The position numbers were made by a program, and so were the translations under genes. From a bacterium 1XD42-76 (GTDB lineage: Bacteria > Bacillota > Clostridia > Lachnospirales > Lachnospiraceae), in NCBI GenBank assembly GCA_009917545.1, contig QZDW01000010.1, forward strand, positions 1 to 64,000: a stretch of 64,000 bases of DNA, written 5' to 3'. The notes beneath the pieces were generated by a model, which did not search any database, was not told where the DNA came from, and saw only the letters and a list, made by a program, of their open reading frames with translations. Positions 27,379-36,375 of the stretch are shown here, piece after piece; the stretch's first letter is position 1; each line of letters starts with the position of its first letter.

Positions 27379-28749
27379 TCAGTCTGCCTTTGGCAGGGAG
27401 GCAAAGGATCTGGCCAGTTCTTCCTCACTGGGAATGTAATCTTTCATTTCCCCGTCATTGAACTTCTGGTAAGCCATCATGTCAAAGTATCCCGTGCCGG
27501 TGAGACCGAAAACGATGGTCTTTTCTTTGCCAGTCTCTTTGCATTTCATGGCCTCGTCGATAGCGACCTTGATGGCATGGCTGCTCTCCGGAGCCGGGAG
27601 GATTCCCTCGACCTTGGCAAAAGTCTGCGCGGCACGGAATACCTCCGTCTGCTCGACGCTTCTGGCGGTCAGGTATCCCTGATCGTAGAGCTCAGATACG
27701 ACAGAGCTCATGCCGTGATAACGCAGTCCGCCTGAGTGGTTTGCGGAGGGGATAAAGCCGCTTCCCAGAGTATACATTTTTGTCAGCGGGCACACCTTGC
27801 CTGTGTCGCAGAAATCGTAGGCGTAGACGCCGCGGGTAAGGCTGGGGCAGGAGGCCGGTTCGACGGCAATTATGTCATAATCCGCTTCCCCCCTTAACAT
27901 TTGCCCCACGAACGGGGAGATCAGTCCGCCGAGGTTGGAGCCGCCTCCGGCGCAGCCGATGATTGTGTCAGCCTTGATACCGTATTTATCAAGAGCAGCC
28001 TTTGTTTCGAGTCCGATTACGGATTGGTGGAGCAGCACCTGAGTGAGAACAGAGCCCAAAACGTAGCGGTAGCCCTCCTGGGAGACAGCCGCTTCGACTG
28101 CTTCGGAGATCGCACAGCCAAGACTTCCGGTAGTGCCAGGGAATTCCGCGTTTATTTTTCTGCCGATTTCCGTGTTCATGGAGGGGGAAGGCGTTACCTG
28201 CGCGCCGTAAGTACGCATGACCTCACGCCGGAACGGCTTCTGCTCATAGGAGCACTTTACCATATACACCTGACAGTCGAGATCCAGGTAAGCGCAGGCC
28301 ATAGACAGAGCGGTTCCCCACTGGCCGGCCCCTGTTTCTGTAGTGACGCCCTTGAGTCCCTGCTTTTTGGCATAATACGCCTGTGCGATGGCAGAATTCA
28401 ATTTATGGCTGCCGGAGGTATTATTTCCTTCAAATTTATAGTAGATATGGGCCGGAGTATCGAGCTTTTTCTCCAGACAGTAGGCCCTGACCAGAGGGGA
28501 TGGGCGGTACATTTTATAGAAATCGCGGATTTCGCCGGGGATGTCGAAATATGGCGTGGTATCGTCCAGCTCCTGAGCGGCAAGCTCGGTACAGAAGATT
28601 TTAGACAGCTCTTCGAGTGCCACAGGCTTTAAAGTACCCGGATTTAAGATGGGAGCCGGCTTTTTTTTCATATCGGCGCGTACATTGTACCACTGCTTTG
28701 GCATTTCCTGCTCTTCAAGATAGATTTTATAAGGGATTGTCTGTTTCAT
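27379..28749 (-). CDS. trpB2: TrpB2-type tryptophan synthase beta chain
   Basis: 456 residues. This is the TrpB-like, PLP-dependent family, longer than classic TrpB. The PLP lysine lies in EGNNTSGSHKLNSAIAQAYY, the phosphate loop is GCAGGGSNLGG, and ETGAGQWGTALSMACAYL contains the catalytic region. It joins indole and serine to tryptophan, and in bacteria without a partner TrpA it may salvage indole. No trpA lies beside it. Regulated by the upstream T-box. AAAGGATGG site. Confidence 0.9.
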   Translation of the reverse strand: MKQTIPYKIYLEEQEMPKQWYNVRADMKKKPAPILNPGTLKPVALEELSKIFCTELAAQELDDTTPYFDIPGEIRDFYKMYRPSPLVRAYCLEKKLDTPAHIYYKFEGNNTSGSHKLNSAIAQAYYAKKQGLKGVTTETGAGQWGTALSMACAYLDLDCQVYMVKCSYEQKPFRREVMRTYGAQVTPSPSMNTEIGRKINAEFPGTTGSLGCAISEAVEAAVSQEGYRYVLGSVLTQVLLHQSVIGLETKAALDKYGIKADTIIGCAGGGSNLGGLISPFVGQMLRGEADYDIIAVEPASCPSLTRGVYAYDFCDTGKVCPLTKMYTLGSGFIPSANHSGGLRYHGMSSVVSELYDQGYLTARSVEQTEVFRAAQTFAKVEGILPAPESSHAIKVAIDEAMKCKETGKEKTIVFGLTGTGYFDMMAYQKFNDGEMKDYIPSEEELARSFASLPKAD

Positions 28750-28953
28750 GTGGGTTCCATCCTTTCTTCTCTCTTAAAATTTGACCGGATACACAGAATG
28801 TATATCCTGTGGGCCTGTAAAGCGTCAGGCTGAAAAGCCTTTCAGCGGTATGTGTGTGATTTTCCGAGTGCATTCCTTCCTTTCCTGAGCCTTTACGGGG
28901 AGAGTCAAAAGCTCTGCCGCGGAGGCAGGCGGGGGGAAGCTTTTCCCGCAAAT

Positions 28954-29232
28954 AAAAAAACTCCTGTCCTATGATTATAACCATAGGACAGGAGTAGTAA
29001 ACTTCTGCGGTGCCACCTAAATTCATTCACTTGAATGCACTTAACCGTGTACAAACATACACGCTCTGCTGTAACGTGCAGACCACGTCTTACCTACTCC
29101 CATCAGGTTTCAGTTCGCCCTCACGGGTCCATTCTCTGTCGTTCCTGTCACTGCAATTCCACCACCTGCAGCTCTCTGTACACATTCCAAACAGGTACTC
29201 GTCCCGGTCAATAGTTTTCAGATATTTGACTT
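28954..29232 (-). promoter_or_regulatory. T-box riboswitch (tryptophan, inferred) with terminator
   Basis: On the minus strand the T-box core TTAGGTGGCACCGCAG (29004-29020) precedes a terminator: CTCCTGTCCTATG pairs with CATAGGACAGGAG and runs into seven T (28954-28960). Stem I includes GAGTACC, and on its 3' side GAGAATGGACCC, where TGG is the likely Trp specifier. Uncharged tRNA-Trp would turn on trpB2. Confidence 0.88.
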
Positions 29233-29238
29233 GTAGCT

Positions 29239-29267
29239 AGGATACTCGAAATAAAAGGAAATGTCAA
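29239..29267 (-). promoter_or_regulatory. trpB2 promoter
   Basis: On the minus strand TTGACA (29262-29267), a 17-base spacer, TATCCT (29239-29244). Confidence 0.8.
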
Positions 29268-29325
29268 GAGGTTTTTAAAATTTAACAGTACGGCCAACCA
29301 GACCGGGGGACCGTCTGGTATCAAC

Positions 29326-29412
29326 GGGGTGTGGACGTACCACGATGAAGAAAACTGTTTCAGGCGCATCTGGTATACCTGGATTTACGTGAATCGTTCA
29401 GGGGGCAGATGA
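29326..29412 (+). repeat. degenerate dispersed repeat R8
   Basis: Weak copy: CAGGCGCATCTGGTATACCT, then GGATTTACGTGA, then TTCAGGGGGCA, in the order of the family's second half. It lies between the trpB2 promoter and the end of the DAHP synthase gene. Confidence 0.5.
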
Positions 29413-29424
29413 TTCACATAACGG

Positions 29425-30435
29425 TCAGGACAGGGACTGAAAGAACTCAACACTGCGGCTGATTTTTCTCATCAGTGTATCGAACATCTGCGGAGTCAGA
29501 GACTGCGCGCCGTCACAGAGGGCTTTTTCCGGGTTATTGTGAACCTCAATCATCAGTCCGTCTGCCCCGGCAGCGATAGCGGCCAGTGAGAGCGGCTCCA
29601 CCATGAAGCGGATCCCGGCGGCATGGCTGGGGTCAATGATAACAGGAAGGTGCGTTTTCTGTTTGAGCATGGGGACGGCGGAGATATCGAGCGTGTTTCT
29701 GGTGGAAGTCTCAAAAGTACGGATCCCGCGTTCGCAGAGAATGACTTTTTCATTTCCACCTGCCATGATATATTCAGCGCTCATCAAAAGCTCATCGAGC
29801 GTGTTTGCCAGACCGCGCTTTAAGAGAACCGGCTTGTCGATTTTCCCCAGTTCTTTTAAAAGCTCGAAATTCTGCATGTTGCGTGCACCGACCTGAATGA
29901 CGTCTACTTCATCGAACAGGGGAAGGTGCTCGGTGCTCATAATCTCAGTGACAACAGGAAGTCCGGTGGCCCGTTTAGCCCTCAGGAGGAGATCCAGCCC
30001 CTGTTCGTGCAGGCCCTGGAAGGCGTACGGTGAGGTCCTGGGCTTGAAAGCGCCCCCTCGCAGAAATCGGGCTCCAAAGCGTTTTACATCCCGGGCGACT
30101 TCCGTAATCTGTTCCTCAGTCTCGATCGAGCAGGGACCGGCGATAACCTGAAAATTACCACCTCCGATTTTCTGGCCGCAGATGTCAATGACAGTATTTT
30201 CCGGATGCATGGAGCGGTTGGCTTTTTTATACGGTTCGCGGATTCTGCGGACGTCCTCAACAACGTCCAGTGCACGCAGCCAGTCCTCCTGAATGGAGGA
30301 GGTATCACCGATCAGGCCGATCAGGGAGGCCTCGGTACCGTCGGAAAGGTGAAGCCCAAACCCGCGCCTTGTCAAATCTTCTTTCAGAGCCTCCACCTTC
30401 TGCGGATTAGCATTTCTTTTTAAGATGATAATCAT
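29425..30435 (-). CDS. aroF: 3-deoxy-7-phosphoheptulonate (DAHP) synthase, type I-beta
   Basis: 336 residues, with an AGGAGG site. It condenses phosphoenolpyruvate and erythrose 4-phosphate, the first step of aromatic amino acid synthesis. An N-terminal ferredoxin-like regulatory domain (about 1-70) precedes the TIM barrel: VIAGPCSIETEEQ, LRGGAFKPRTSPYAFQG, QVGARNMQNFELL, LKRGL and DPSHAAGIR. The regulatory domain implies feedback control. Transcription is probably also attenuated by an aromatic leader peptide. Confidence 0.95.
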   Translation of the reverse strand: MIIILKRNANPQKVEALKEDLTRRGFGLHLSDGTEASLIGLIGDTSSIQEDWLRALDVVEDVRRIREPYKKANRSMHPENTVIDICGQKIGGGNFQVIAGPCSIETEEQITEVARDVKRFGARFLRGGAFKPRTSPYAFQGLHEQGLDLLLRAKRATGLPVVTEIMSTEHLPLFDEVDVIQVGARNMQNFELLKELGKIDKPVLLKRGLANTLDELLMSAEYIMAGGNEKVILCERGIRTFETSTRNTLDISAVPMLKQKTHLPVIIDPSHAAGIRFMVEPLSLAAIAAGADGLMIEVHNNPEKALCDGAQSLTPQMFDTLMRKISRSVEFFQSLS

Positions 30436-30658
30436 AACTGTTTTTCCTCCTCATGTTAAGTGTGGGAACGCTGCTGACGGTAAGTGTTTTCTGCGCCGGC
30501 TTTTTCGCGCGCAGACACAGAACCTGCCCTACAAAAAATGTGCGGCTGTTTTTCTCCGGTCAGCGAAACGAAGGTATTCCATGCAAAATGATGGCAGCGG
30601 CAATCATACTTCCGTTTGGAATGCCTGCCAGGACGGACCTTTTTATATACAGGAACAT

Positions 30659-30686
30659 AAAAAAGGGGCCTGCCCCGGCAGCCCCC
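30659..30686 (-). terminator. attenuator terminator in the aroF leader
   Basis: On the minus strand GGGGGCTGCC pairs with GGCAGGCCCC around a two-base loop, followed by six T. It lies 18 bases after the leader peptide stop and about 220 bases before aroF. Confidence 0.8.
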
Positions 30687-30704
30687 TTTTGCATGTTCCA
30701 CGTT

Positions 30705-30818
30705 TTAGACGTTCGGATTCAAAGATGGATATCTCTGACAGCAAAAAAAGCCCGCACGGTTATCATAGCCCGGAAAATAATAGTAAGAATAATAAGCTGT
30801 GAATACAAAGCGTGCCAT
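30705..30818 (-). CDS. aromatic-rich leader peptide of aroF
   Basis: A 37-codon ORF on the minus strand: MARFVFTAYYSYYYFPGYDN followed by RAGFFCCQRYPSLNPNV. It carries seven Tyr and five Phe, with a YYSYYYF cluster near the start. AGAGGA lies 9 bases before the ATG. It stands between a consensus promoter and a strong terminator upstream of DAHP synthase, the classic layout of ribosome-mediated attenuation: scarce Tyr/Phe tRNA would stall the ribosome and prevent the terminator. The alternative antiterminator fold was not worked out by hand. Confidence 0.82.
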   Translation of the reverse strand: MARFVFTAYYSYYYFPGYDNRAGFFCCQRYPSLNPNV

Positions 30819-30852
30819 TGTCTGTGATCCTCTCTGAAACTGTTTGCATCCT

Positions 30853-30881
30853 ATCATAACGCCAATGATTTAAAATGTCAA
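30853..30881 (-). promoter_or_regulatory. aroF promoter
   Basis: On the minus strand TTGACA (30876-30881), a 17-base spacer, TATGAT (30853-30858), placing the start site about 30 bases before the leader peptide ATG. Confidence 0.85.
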
Positions 30882-30972
30882 TAGAAAGTTTTTACAGTGG
30901 AAAGCGTTACACTTTCCATTGCAAAAGCTATGCGGCCATACCAATATAAAACCTGTGCGGTCGTACAAAAGT

Positions 30973-31575
30973 TTAGAGCGCAGCTCCGGCGGCAATCATT
31001 TCCACGCATCCGGCAACGCCGAGCGTGCCGCTGTTGAGACAGAGATCATAATTTTTGGGTTTGCCCCATTCATTGCCGCTGTAGTACTGGTAGTATTCGC
31101 GCCGCCGCCTGTCCACATCGCGGATATGCGCCTCCATTTTCCGGATATCAACGTCTGGCTCCTTTTCAAGGGCAATGAGGCGTTCCATCCGCTTTTTAAG
31201 GCTGGCAGTGACGAATACGCGGAAGGAGTTCTCGATGATGACATCGGAGCAGCGGCCGATGATAACGCAAGATCCCTCCTGAGCAATCAGCCGGATAATC
31301 TTGGACTGGATGACAAAAAGCTGGTCTGATACAGGGATCTCATAGACGGGGGAGTAGGGAGCCACCGTTATGTATTCGGAATCATTTTTCCGCTTCATAT
31401 GGGCGATTTTCTCGTCATTGGCGTGGAAAACGTCCTCGGAAATGTTGCTGTCCTCAGCAGCCCTGGAAATCAGTTCCCTGTCATAAAAGGGGATTCCAAG
31501 CTTTTTAGCAAGGCGGAAGCCGATCTCGCGTCCGCCGCTTCCGAATTCACGGCTGATGGTAATGATTGTACTCAT
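30973..31575 (-). CDS. cytidylate kinase-like protein
   Basis: 200 residues from MSTIITISREFGSGGREIGF; the site is GGGAGGG, and a longer in-frame start at 31596 is rejected. The P-loop variant SREFGSGGREIG, YDRELISRAAE and IGRCSDVI are the signature of the Cytidylate_kin2 family, distinct from housekeeping Cmk. The substrate is not established. No clear operon partner; its own promoter lies upstream. Confidence 0.85.
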   Translation of the reverse strand: MSTIITISREFGSGGREIGFRLAKKLGIPFYDRELISRAAEDSNISEDVFHANDEKIAHMKRKNDSEYITVAPYSPVYEIPVSDQLFVIQSKIIRLIAQEGSCVIIGRCSDVIIENSFRVFVTASLKKRMERLIALEKEPDVDIRKMEAHIRDVDRRRREYYQYYSGNEWGKPKNYDLCLNSGTLGVAGCVEMIAAGAAL

Positions 31576-31716
31576 AATCTTTCCCTCCCTTGGCATAAGG
31601 TCCGGCTGTTTGCTTACGTATCAAGTCTCCGGCCTTTACGACTGGTATTACCTGCACAGGAAACGGTCTGTTTTCTGTCTGTGCAGTGAGAAAGGGCAGC
31701 CCCTTTCCATGAGAAA

Positions 31717-31745
31717 ATTATAACACGGAACGGCAAAAGAAACAA
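31717..31745 (-). promoter_or_regulatory. promoter of the cytidylate kinase-like gene
   Basis: On the minus strand TTGTTT (31740-31745), a 17-base spacer, TATAAT (31717-31722). A GAAAGGG/CCCTTTC hairpin follows in the leader. Confidence 0.7.
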
Positions 31746-31839
31746 GACGCCGCTACATTCTGTATGATTTTTGTGGATTTTAGGCGCGTTTTGTGCTAGG
31801 ATGTGTTCTATGATTGAAGCAGAGGAGATGAAGGTGCCG

Positions 31840-32700
31840 ATGAAAATTACAGAAATTCTTGCACAGGAGAAGCCGGTACTGTCTTTCGAGGTATTTCCTC
31901 CAAAAAAGGAGGATGCATATGAGACAGTGGAACGTGCCGCAGCCGGAATTGCCAGGCTGTCGCCGTCGTTTATGAGTGTGACCTATGGGGCGGGCGGCGG
32001 CACGAGCAGATATACGGTGGAACTTGCACATAACCTTTGGAAACACTATCATGTGACAGCATTGGCGCATCTGTCATGCGTGAGCTCTACCCGGGAGCAG
32101 ATACATGCTATGGCACAGAAGCTCAAGGAAAACGAGCTTTTCAATGTGCTTGCGCTGAGAGGGGATATCCCGGCGGACGGACATGTCGAGACAGATTACC
32201 AGTACGCAAGTGAATTGATCAGTGATTTGAAGGAAATGGGAGATTTCTGTATCGGCGCGGCCTGTTACCCGGAGGGACATCCGGAGTCGGCAACCAGGAA
32301 AGAGGATATCCTCCACTTAAAAGAAAAGGTGGATGCGGGATGCAGCTTTCTCACAACGCAGATGTTTTTTGACAACAACATTTTTTATAATTTTCTTTAC
32401 CGAATCCGCGAAATTGGGATCACAGTGCCGGTGATAGCCGGAATCATGCCAGTGACAAATGCCAAACAGATAAAGCGGATCCTTTCGATGTCCGGTACTT
32501 ACCTGCCAACGCGTTTTAAGACGATTCTCGACCGTTTTGGCAGCAGCCCTGCAGCGATGAAGCAGGCCGGGATTGCCTACACGACAGAGCAGGTCATTGA
32601 TCTGGTCGCCAATGATGTCCATGCAATCCATATTTATTCCATGAATAAGCCGGATGTGGCGGAACAGATTAAACGAAGTGTATCGGAGATTATGGTATAG
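31840..32700 (+). CDS. metF: 5,10-methylenetetrahydrofolate reductase
   Basis: 286 residues from MKITEILAQEKPVLSFEVFP at 31840 (AAGGTG site); upstream ATGs at 31801 and 31828 are possible but less typical. TIM-barrel enzyme with SFEVFPPKK, SVTYGAGGGTS, NVLALRGDIP and FLTTQMFFDN, binding FAD and folate. It makes 5-methyl-THF for methionine synthase, whose two parts are encoded just downstream. Confidence 0.93.
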   Translation: MKITEILAQEKPVLSFEVFPPKKEDAYETVERAAAGIARLSPSFMSVTYGAGGGTSRYTVELAHNLWKHYHVTALAHLSCVSSTREQIHAMAQKLKENELFNVLALRGDIPADGHVETDYQYASELISDLKEMGDFCIGAACYPEGHPESATRKEDILHLKEKVDAGCSFLTTQMFFDNNIFYNFLYRIREIGITVPVIAGIMPVTNAKQIKRILSMSGTYLPTRFKTILDRFGSSPAAMKQAGIAYTTEQVIDLVANDVHAIHIYSMNKPDVAEQIKRSVSEIMV

Positions 32701-32769
32701 ATGTCCGGTAAAATAGAGCCATGCAACGGCGGGCGGCCTGCCGGAGTTATTGTGCTGTGCAGTGAGCAT

Positions 32770-32945
32770 GAGGTAAGGAGCGGCACAGCAGGAGGCAGGG
32801 CGCAGCAAGGAGGCAGGGCATAGCAGGAGACAGGGCACAGCATACAGGAGGTAAGAAGCACTATCGTGTCAGGCAAAACGCGGTATGGCGGGAAACAGGA
32901 CGCGGTATGACAGGAGGTAAGACACAGCATAATGGGAGGTGAGGC
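32770..32945 (+). repeat. purine-rich degenerate minisatellite before the MetH activation gene
   Basis: Repeated units of about 17-20 bases on the theme (G)CACAGCAGGAGGCAGG, for example at 32777-32830, degenerating rightward into CGGTATG-ACAGGAGGTAAGA. Each unit contains a GGAGG-like core, and the last (GGGAGGTGAGG) is the ribosome site of the next gene. Confidence 0.65.
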
Positions 32946-32950
32946 GCGGC

Positions 32951-33592
32951 ATGACGGCGGACAGGAGAGAGGTGCTCCGTTATCTGGGATATGGAGGACA
33001 TGCAGCGGACGAGGCTGTGACAGTGTTGATCGCAGAATGTGAGAATGAGCTTTCAGAGGCAGCCACGCCGCGCTTTGTGTCGCAGATGCTTTTGCTGCGT
33101 CGTCTGATGGATGGAAGCCTCGACTGTGGCTTTTTTCGAACAGACAGCAAAAAACTCTCGAAAACTCTGAGCGGATGCGGACAGGTACTTGTGATGGCAG
33201 CGACCCTGGGCGCTGGTGTTGACAGGCTGCTTGCCCGGTATGGAAGGCTTTCTTTAACAAAAGCTGTGGTCATGCAGGCGACGGCGGCCGCGCTGATGGA
33301 AGCTTACTGTAATGAACTCTGTACAGGATGGCGGGAGGAGTATGAGAGGAAAGGTCTCTATCTGAGGCCAAGATTTTCGCCCGGTTATGGGGATTTTCCG
33401 CTTTCCTGCCAGGAAGGGCTTCTGAACGGACTCCAGGCAGGAAAAAGAATCGGAATCACACTGACGGAAGGGTCTCTCATGATGCCCTCCAAATCGGTGA
33501 CGGCGGTCATCGGCATCAGTGAAAATAAGGAATTCTGCACAGTTACTGGCTGTGAAATATGTGAAAAGACCGACTGCGCATATCGGAGGTAA
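32951..33592 (+). CDS. stand-alone methionine synthase activation (SAM-binding) domain protein
   Basis: 213 residues from ATG 32951 (GGGAGG site). It matches the C-terminal reactivation domain of cobalamin-dependent MetH: AATLGAGVDRLLARYGRLSL, MEAYCNELC, RPRFSPGYGDFPLSCQEGLL and LTEGSLMMPSKSVTAVIGIS. In MetH this domain binds SAM and re-methylates oxidised cob(II)alamin. Here it is a separate protein between metF and a MetH lacking the domain. A cysteine tail (CTVTGCEICEKTDC) is extra. Confidence 0.88.
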   Translation: MTADRREVLRYLGYGGHAADEAVTVLIAECENELSEAATPRFVSQMLLLRRLMDGSLDCGFFRTDSKKLSKTLSGCGQVLVMAATLGAGVDRLLARYGRLSLTKAVVMQATAAALMEAYCNELCTGWREEYERKGLYLRPRFSPGYGDFPLSCQEGLLNGLQAGKRIGITLTEGSLMMPSKSVTAVIGISENKEFCTVTGCEICEKTDCAYRR

Positions 33593-33701
33593 TGCGGATA
33601 CGATTTTCAGGGTGCGCGTGCAGATGGAAAAAACAGACTGCGCTGTCTGGAAATCAGCCGTGTGAGGCGATTTCTTCAGGCCGTGTGAAAGGAATAAAAA
33701 T

Positions 33702-36161
33702 ATGAATGTGCTCGAGTTGATGAAAATAAGAAGGATATTTTTTGACGGGGGGACAGGGAGCCTTTTGCAGGAAAAGGGACTTAAGCCGGGAGAATTTCCA
33801 GAGACATGGAATCTGCTCTATCCCCATATCATTGAAGATCTCCACCGCGCTTATCTGGATGCCGGGGCGGATGTGATTACCACCAATACCTTTGGCCTTA
33901 ACCGATTTAAATTTAAGCCGGACGGAGAGTGGACGGTAAGGGAGCTGGCAAAGGCCGCAGTGGGGAATGCGAGACGTGCCGTCGAGGCATGCGGACACGG
34001 TTATGTAGCGCTTGACCTGGGACCTACCGGGAGGCTTTTGGCGCCTTACGGAGATCTGGCCTTTGAGGATGCCTGCTCGGTCTACCGGGAGGTGGTCGGG
34101 GCCGGTGCAGCTGCCGGGGCAGATCTCATTATCATCGAGACGATGGGAGACAGCTATGAGCTGAAAGCTGCTGTTCTGGCGGCAAAGGAGTGCAGCCACC
34201 TGCCTGTTTTTGCTACCGTGACGCTGGATGAGAAGGGGAAAATGCTTACGGGAGGGGACGTAGAATCCGTGACTGCGCTTCTGGAAGGGCTGGGTGTTGA
34301 TGTCATCGGCCTGAACTGCGGTCTGGGGCCCATACAGCTGCTGCCGTTTCTTAAGAAAATGGTATCGGTGGCTTCTGTACCTGTCCTGGTGAACCCGAAC
34401 GCGGGGCTTCCAAGAAGTGATAATGGCCATACCGTTTATGATATTGACAGCAATGCATTTGCTGCGGCCATGAAGAAGCTGGCAGAGGCAGGCGCTTTTA
34501 TACTTGGCGGCTGCTGCGGGACGACGCCGGATCATATCCAAAAAACAAGAGCATGGTGCTCTGACATACCGCTGCCGGTACTTGAAGATAAAGGGCGTAC
34601 CGTGGTATCTTCCTATTCCCATGCCGTTACCTTTGGAGGACGCCCGGTTCTCGTTGGAGAGCGGATCAATCCCACTGGGAAGCCACGGTTTAAGCAGGCG
34701 CTGCGCGAGCATGACATATCTTATATTCTGAATATAGGGGCAGCCCAGCAGGAAAGCCGTGCCGATGTGCTGGATGTCAATGTGGGGCTTCCGGGAATCG
34801 ATGAGGCAGCCATGATGGAAACCGTGGTGACAGAGCTTCAAAGCGTTCTGGATCTTCCACTGCAAATTGATACCTCCGATGTCAAAGCGATGGAGCGGGC
34901 CATGCGCATCTATAACGGAAAGCCGCTGATTAACTCAGTAAACGGCAAAAAAGAGGTGATGGAGCAAATTTTTCCTCTTGTAAAGCACTACGGAGGCGTA
35001 GTAGTGGCGCTCTGCCTGGACGAGGATGGTATTCCTGAGACAGCGGATGGCAGAATCGCGGTTGCAAAGAAGATCTACAAGACGGCTGAATCTTATGGGA
35101 TAGCCAAAAAAGATATTCTGATTGATGCCCTCTGCATGGCGGTCAGCTCCGATAAAAACGGCGCTCTGGTGACGCTTGAGACTGTAAGGCGGGTGCGGGA
35201 TGAGCTTGGCGGGCAGACGGTGCTCGGAGTATCAAACGTTTCCTTCGGACTTCCCATGAGGGAACATATCAACGCCGCCTTTTTCCTGATGGCGCTGCAA
35301 AATGGCCTTTCAGCCGGGATTATCAACCCCAATCTCGAAGCAATGATGGCTGTGTATGACAGCTTTTTGGTACTGACGGCAAAGGATGAAAACTGTGCGG
35401 GCTATGTCGGTCGTTATGCTTCCAGAGAGGCGGAAAAAAAGACGCGTCAGGAAAAGAAGGAAACAGCACTGCCAAATGGATCGGAAAAGGCAGCCAGGTT
35501 GGATACAGGGCAGGTATCCGGACTCAAGAAAAGTATTCTGCGCGGTATGATACAGACGGCCGGGGAGGCTTCCAGGGAGGCTCTCAGGCAGAGCGATGCG
35601 CTTACCATTATTAACGAGGAAATGATACCGGCTCTGGATGAGGTGGGAAAGGGCTTTGAGGCGGGAACCGTATTTCTTCCCCAGCTTTTAATGAGTGCAG
35701 AGGCCGCCAGAGCAGCGTTTGCCGTACTTAAGGAAAGCATGGCCGCTGGCGGAGGTGCGCAGAAAAAGCGGTCGAAGGTCATTCTTGCCACAGTCAAGGG
35801 AGACATCCACGACATCGGTAAGAATATCGTGAAGGTATTGCTGGAAAACTACAGCTTTGATGTAATAGATTTAGGTCGTGACGTCGCGCCGGAGACGGTT
35901 GTGGAGCGGACAGTCACAGAGCATGCCCCGCTTGTGGGCCTCAGTGCCCTGATGACGACGACAGTCGTATCAATGGAGGAAACAATCCGCCGCCTTCGGG
36001 ACAGAGCGCCCTGGGCCAGAATCATGGTGGGGGGAGCAGTACTGACCAGGGAATATGCGGATTCCATCGGGGCTGACATGTATTGTAAAGATGCGATGGC
36101 TTCTGTAAAGTTTGCCCTGAGCTGCGAGGAGGCGTTGGGAGTGAAAGAAATACCGATGTGA
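33702..36161 (+). CDS. metH: cobalamin-dependent methionine synthase lacking activation domain
   Basis: 819 residues; AAAGGA site 8 bases upstream. Order: homocysteine-binding barrel (GGTGSLLQEKG at start, LNCGLGP and GGCCGTTPDH zinc cysteines), pterin-binding barrel (VGERINPTGKPRFKQAL, DVNVGLPGID), B12 cap, then the cobalamin domain with GDIHDIGKNIV (axial His). It ends after the B12 domain; the reactivation domain is the separate upstream gene. It transfers methyl from 5-methyl-THF to homocysteine. It clusters with metF. Confidence 0.93.
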   Translation: MNVLELMKIRRIFFDGGTGSLLQEKGLKPGEFPETWNLLYPHIIEDLHRAYLDAGADVITTNTFGLNRFKFKPDGEWTVRELAKAAVGNARRAVEACGHGYVALDLGPTGRLLAPYGDLAFEDACSVYREVVGAGAAAGADLIIIETMGDSYELKAAVLAAKECSHLPVFATVTLDEKGKMLTGGDVESVTALLEGLGVDVIGLNCGLGPIQLLPFLKKMVSVASVPVLVNPNAGLPRSDNGHTVYDIDSNAFAAAMKKLAEAGAFILGGCCGTTPDHIQKTRAWCSDIPLPVLEDKGRTVVSSYSHAVTFGGRPVLVGERINPTGKPRFKQALREHDISYILNIGAAQQESRADVLDVNVGLPGIDEAAMMETVVTELQSVLDLPLQIDTSDVKAMERAMRIYNGKPLINSVNGKKEVMEQIFPLVKHYGGVVVALCLDEDGIPETADGRIAVAKKIYKTAESYGIAKKDILIDALCMAVSSDKNGALVTLETVRRVRDELGGQTVLGVSNVSFGLPMREHINAAFFLMALQNGLSAGIINPNLEAMMAVYDSFLVLTAKDENCAGYVGRYASREAEKKTRQEKKETALPNGSEKAARLDTGQVSGLKKSILRGMIQTAGEASREALRQSDALTIINEEMIPALDEVGKGFEAGTVFLPQLLMSAEAARAAFAVLKESMAAGGGAQKKRSKVILATVKGDIHDIGKNIVKVLLENYSFDVIDLGRDVAPETVVERTVTEHAPLVGLSALMTTTVVSMEETIRRLRDRAPWARIMVGGAVLTREYADSIGADMYCKDAMASVKFALSCEEALGVKEIPM

Positions 36162-36254
36162 GTATCATCGACGGAATTCATAAAAAGAAAACACATGTTC
36201 GAAAAATGCCACAGTTCCGCCGCAAATGTGCCACACGGCGGCGGGAAACAGGAC

Positions 36255-36283
36255 TGGATTTTTAAAGAAAAGTACGCTATAAT
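36255..36283 (+). promoter_or_regulatory. probable argS promoter
   Basis: TGGATT, a 17-base spacer, TATAAT. The -35 box is weak. The same gap holds a CCGCCG/CGGCGG inverted repeat of unknown role. Confidence 0.5.
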
Positions 36284-36375
36284 GATTTGGAGCCAGACAG
36301 GAAAGGGCTTTAACCCACCGTGACGGTCCGCTGGTGGAGACAGGAAGGTTCCGAAACAGACGAGGAGAAGAATCA

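Noticed and set aside
30425-30827. Two overlapping plus-strand ORFs of about 125 codons
   Set aside because: They run antisense through the aroF leader, terminator and leader peptide and have no ribosome sites.
31600-31840. SAM or cobalamin riboswitch before metF
   Set aside because: None of the conserved cores of either class could be found in the leader.
33654-34865. 403-codon minus-strand open frame
   Set aside because: It lies wholly opposite metH, has no ribosome site or family features, and its composition (His, Arg and Gln-rich) is that of an antisense shadow.
36170-36260. Possible further copy of the dispersed repeat (GGCGGCGGGA)
   Set aside because: Only about ten bases match, and no A or B arms are present.
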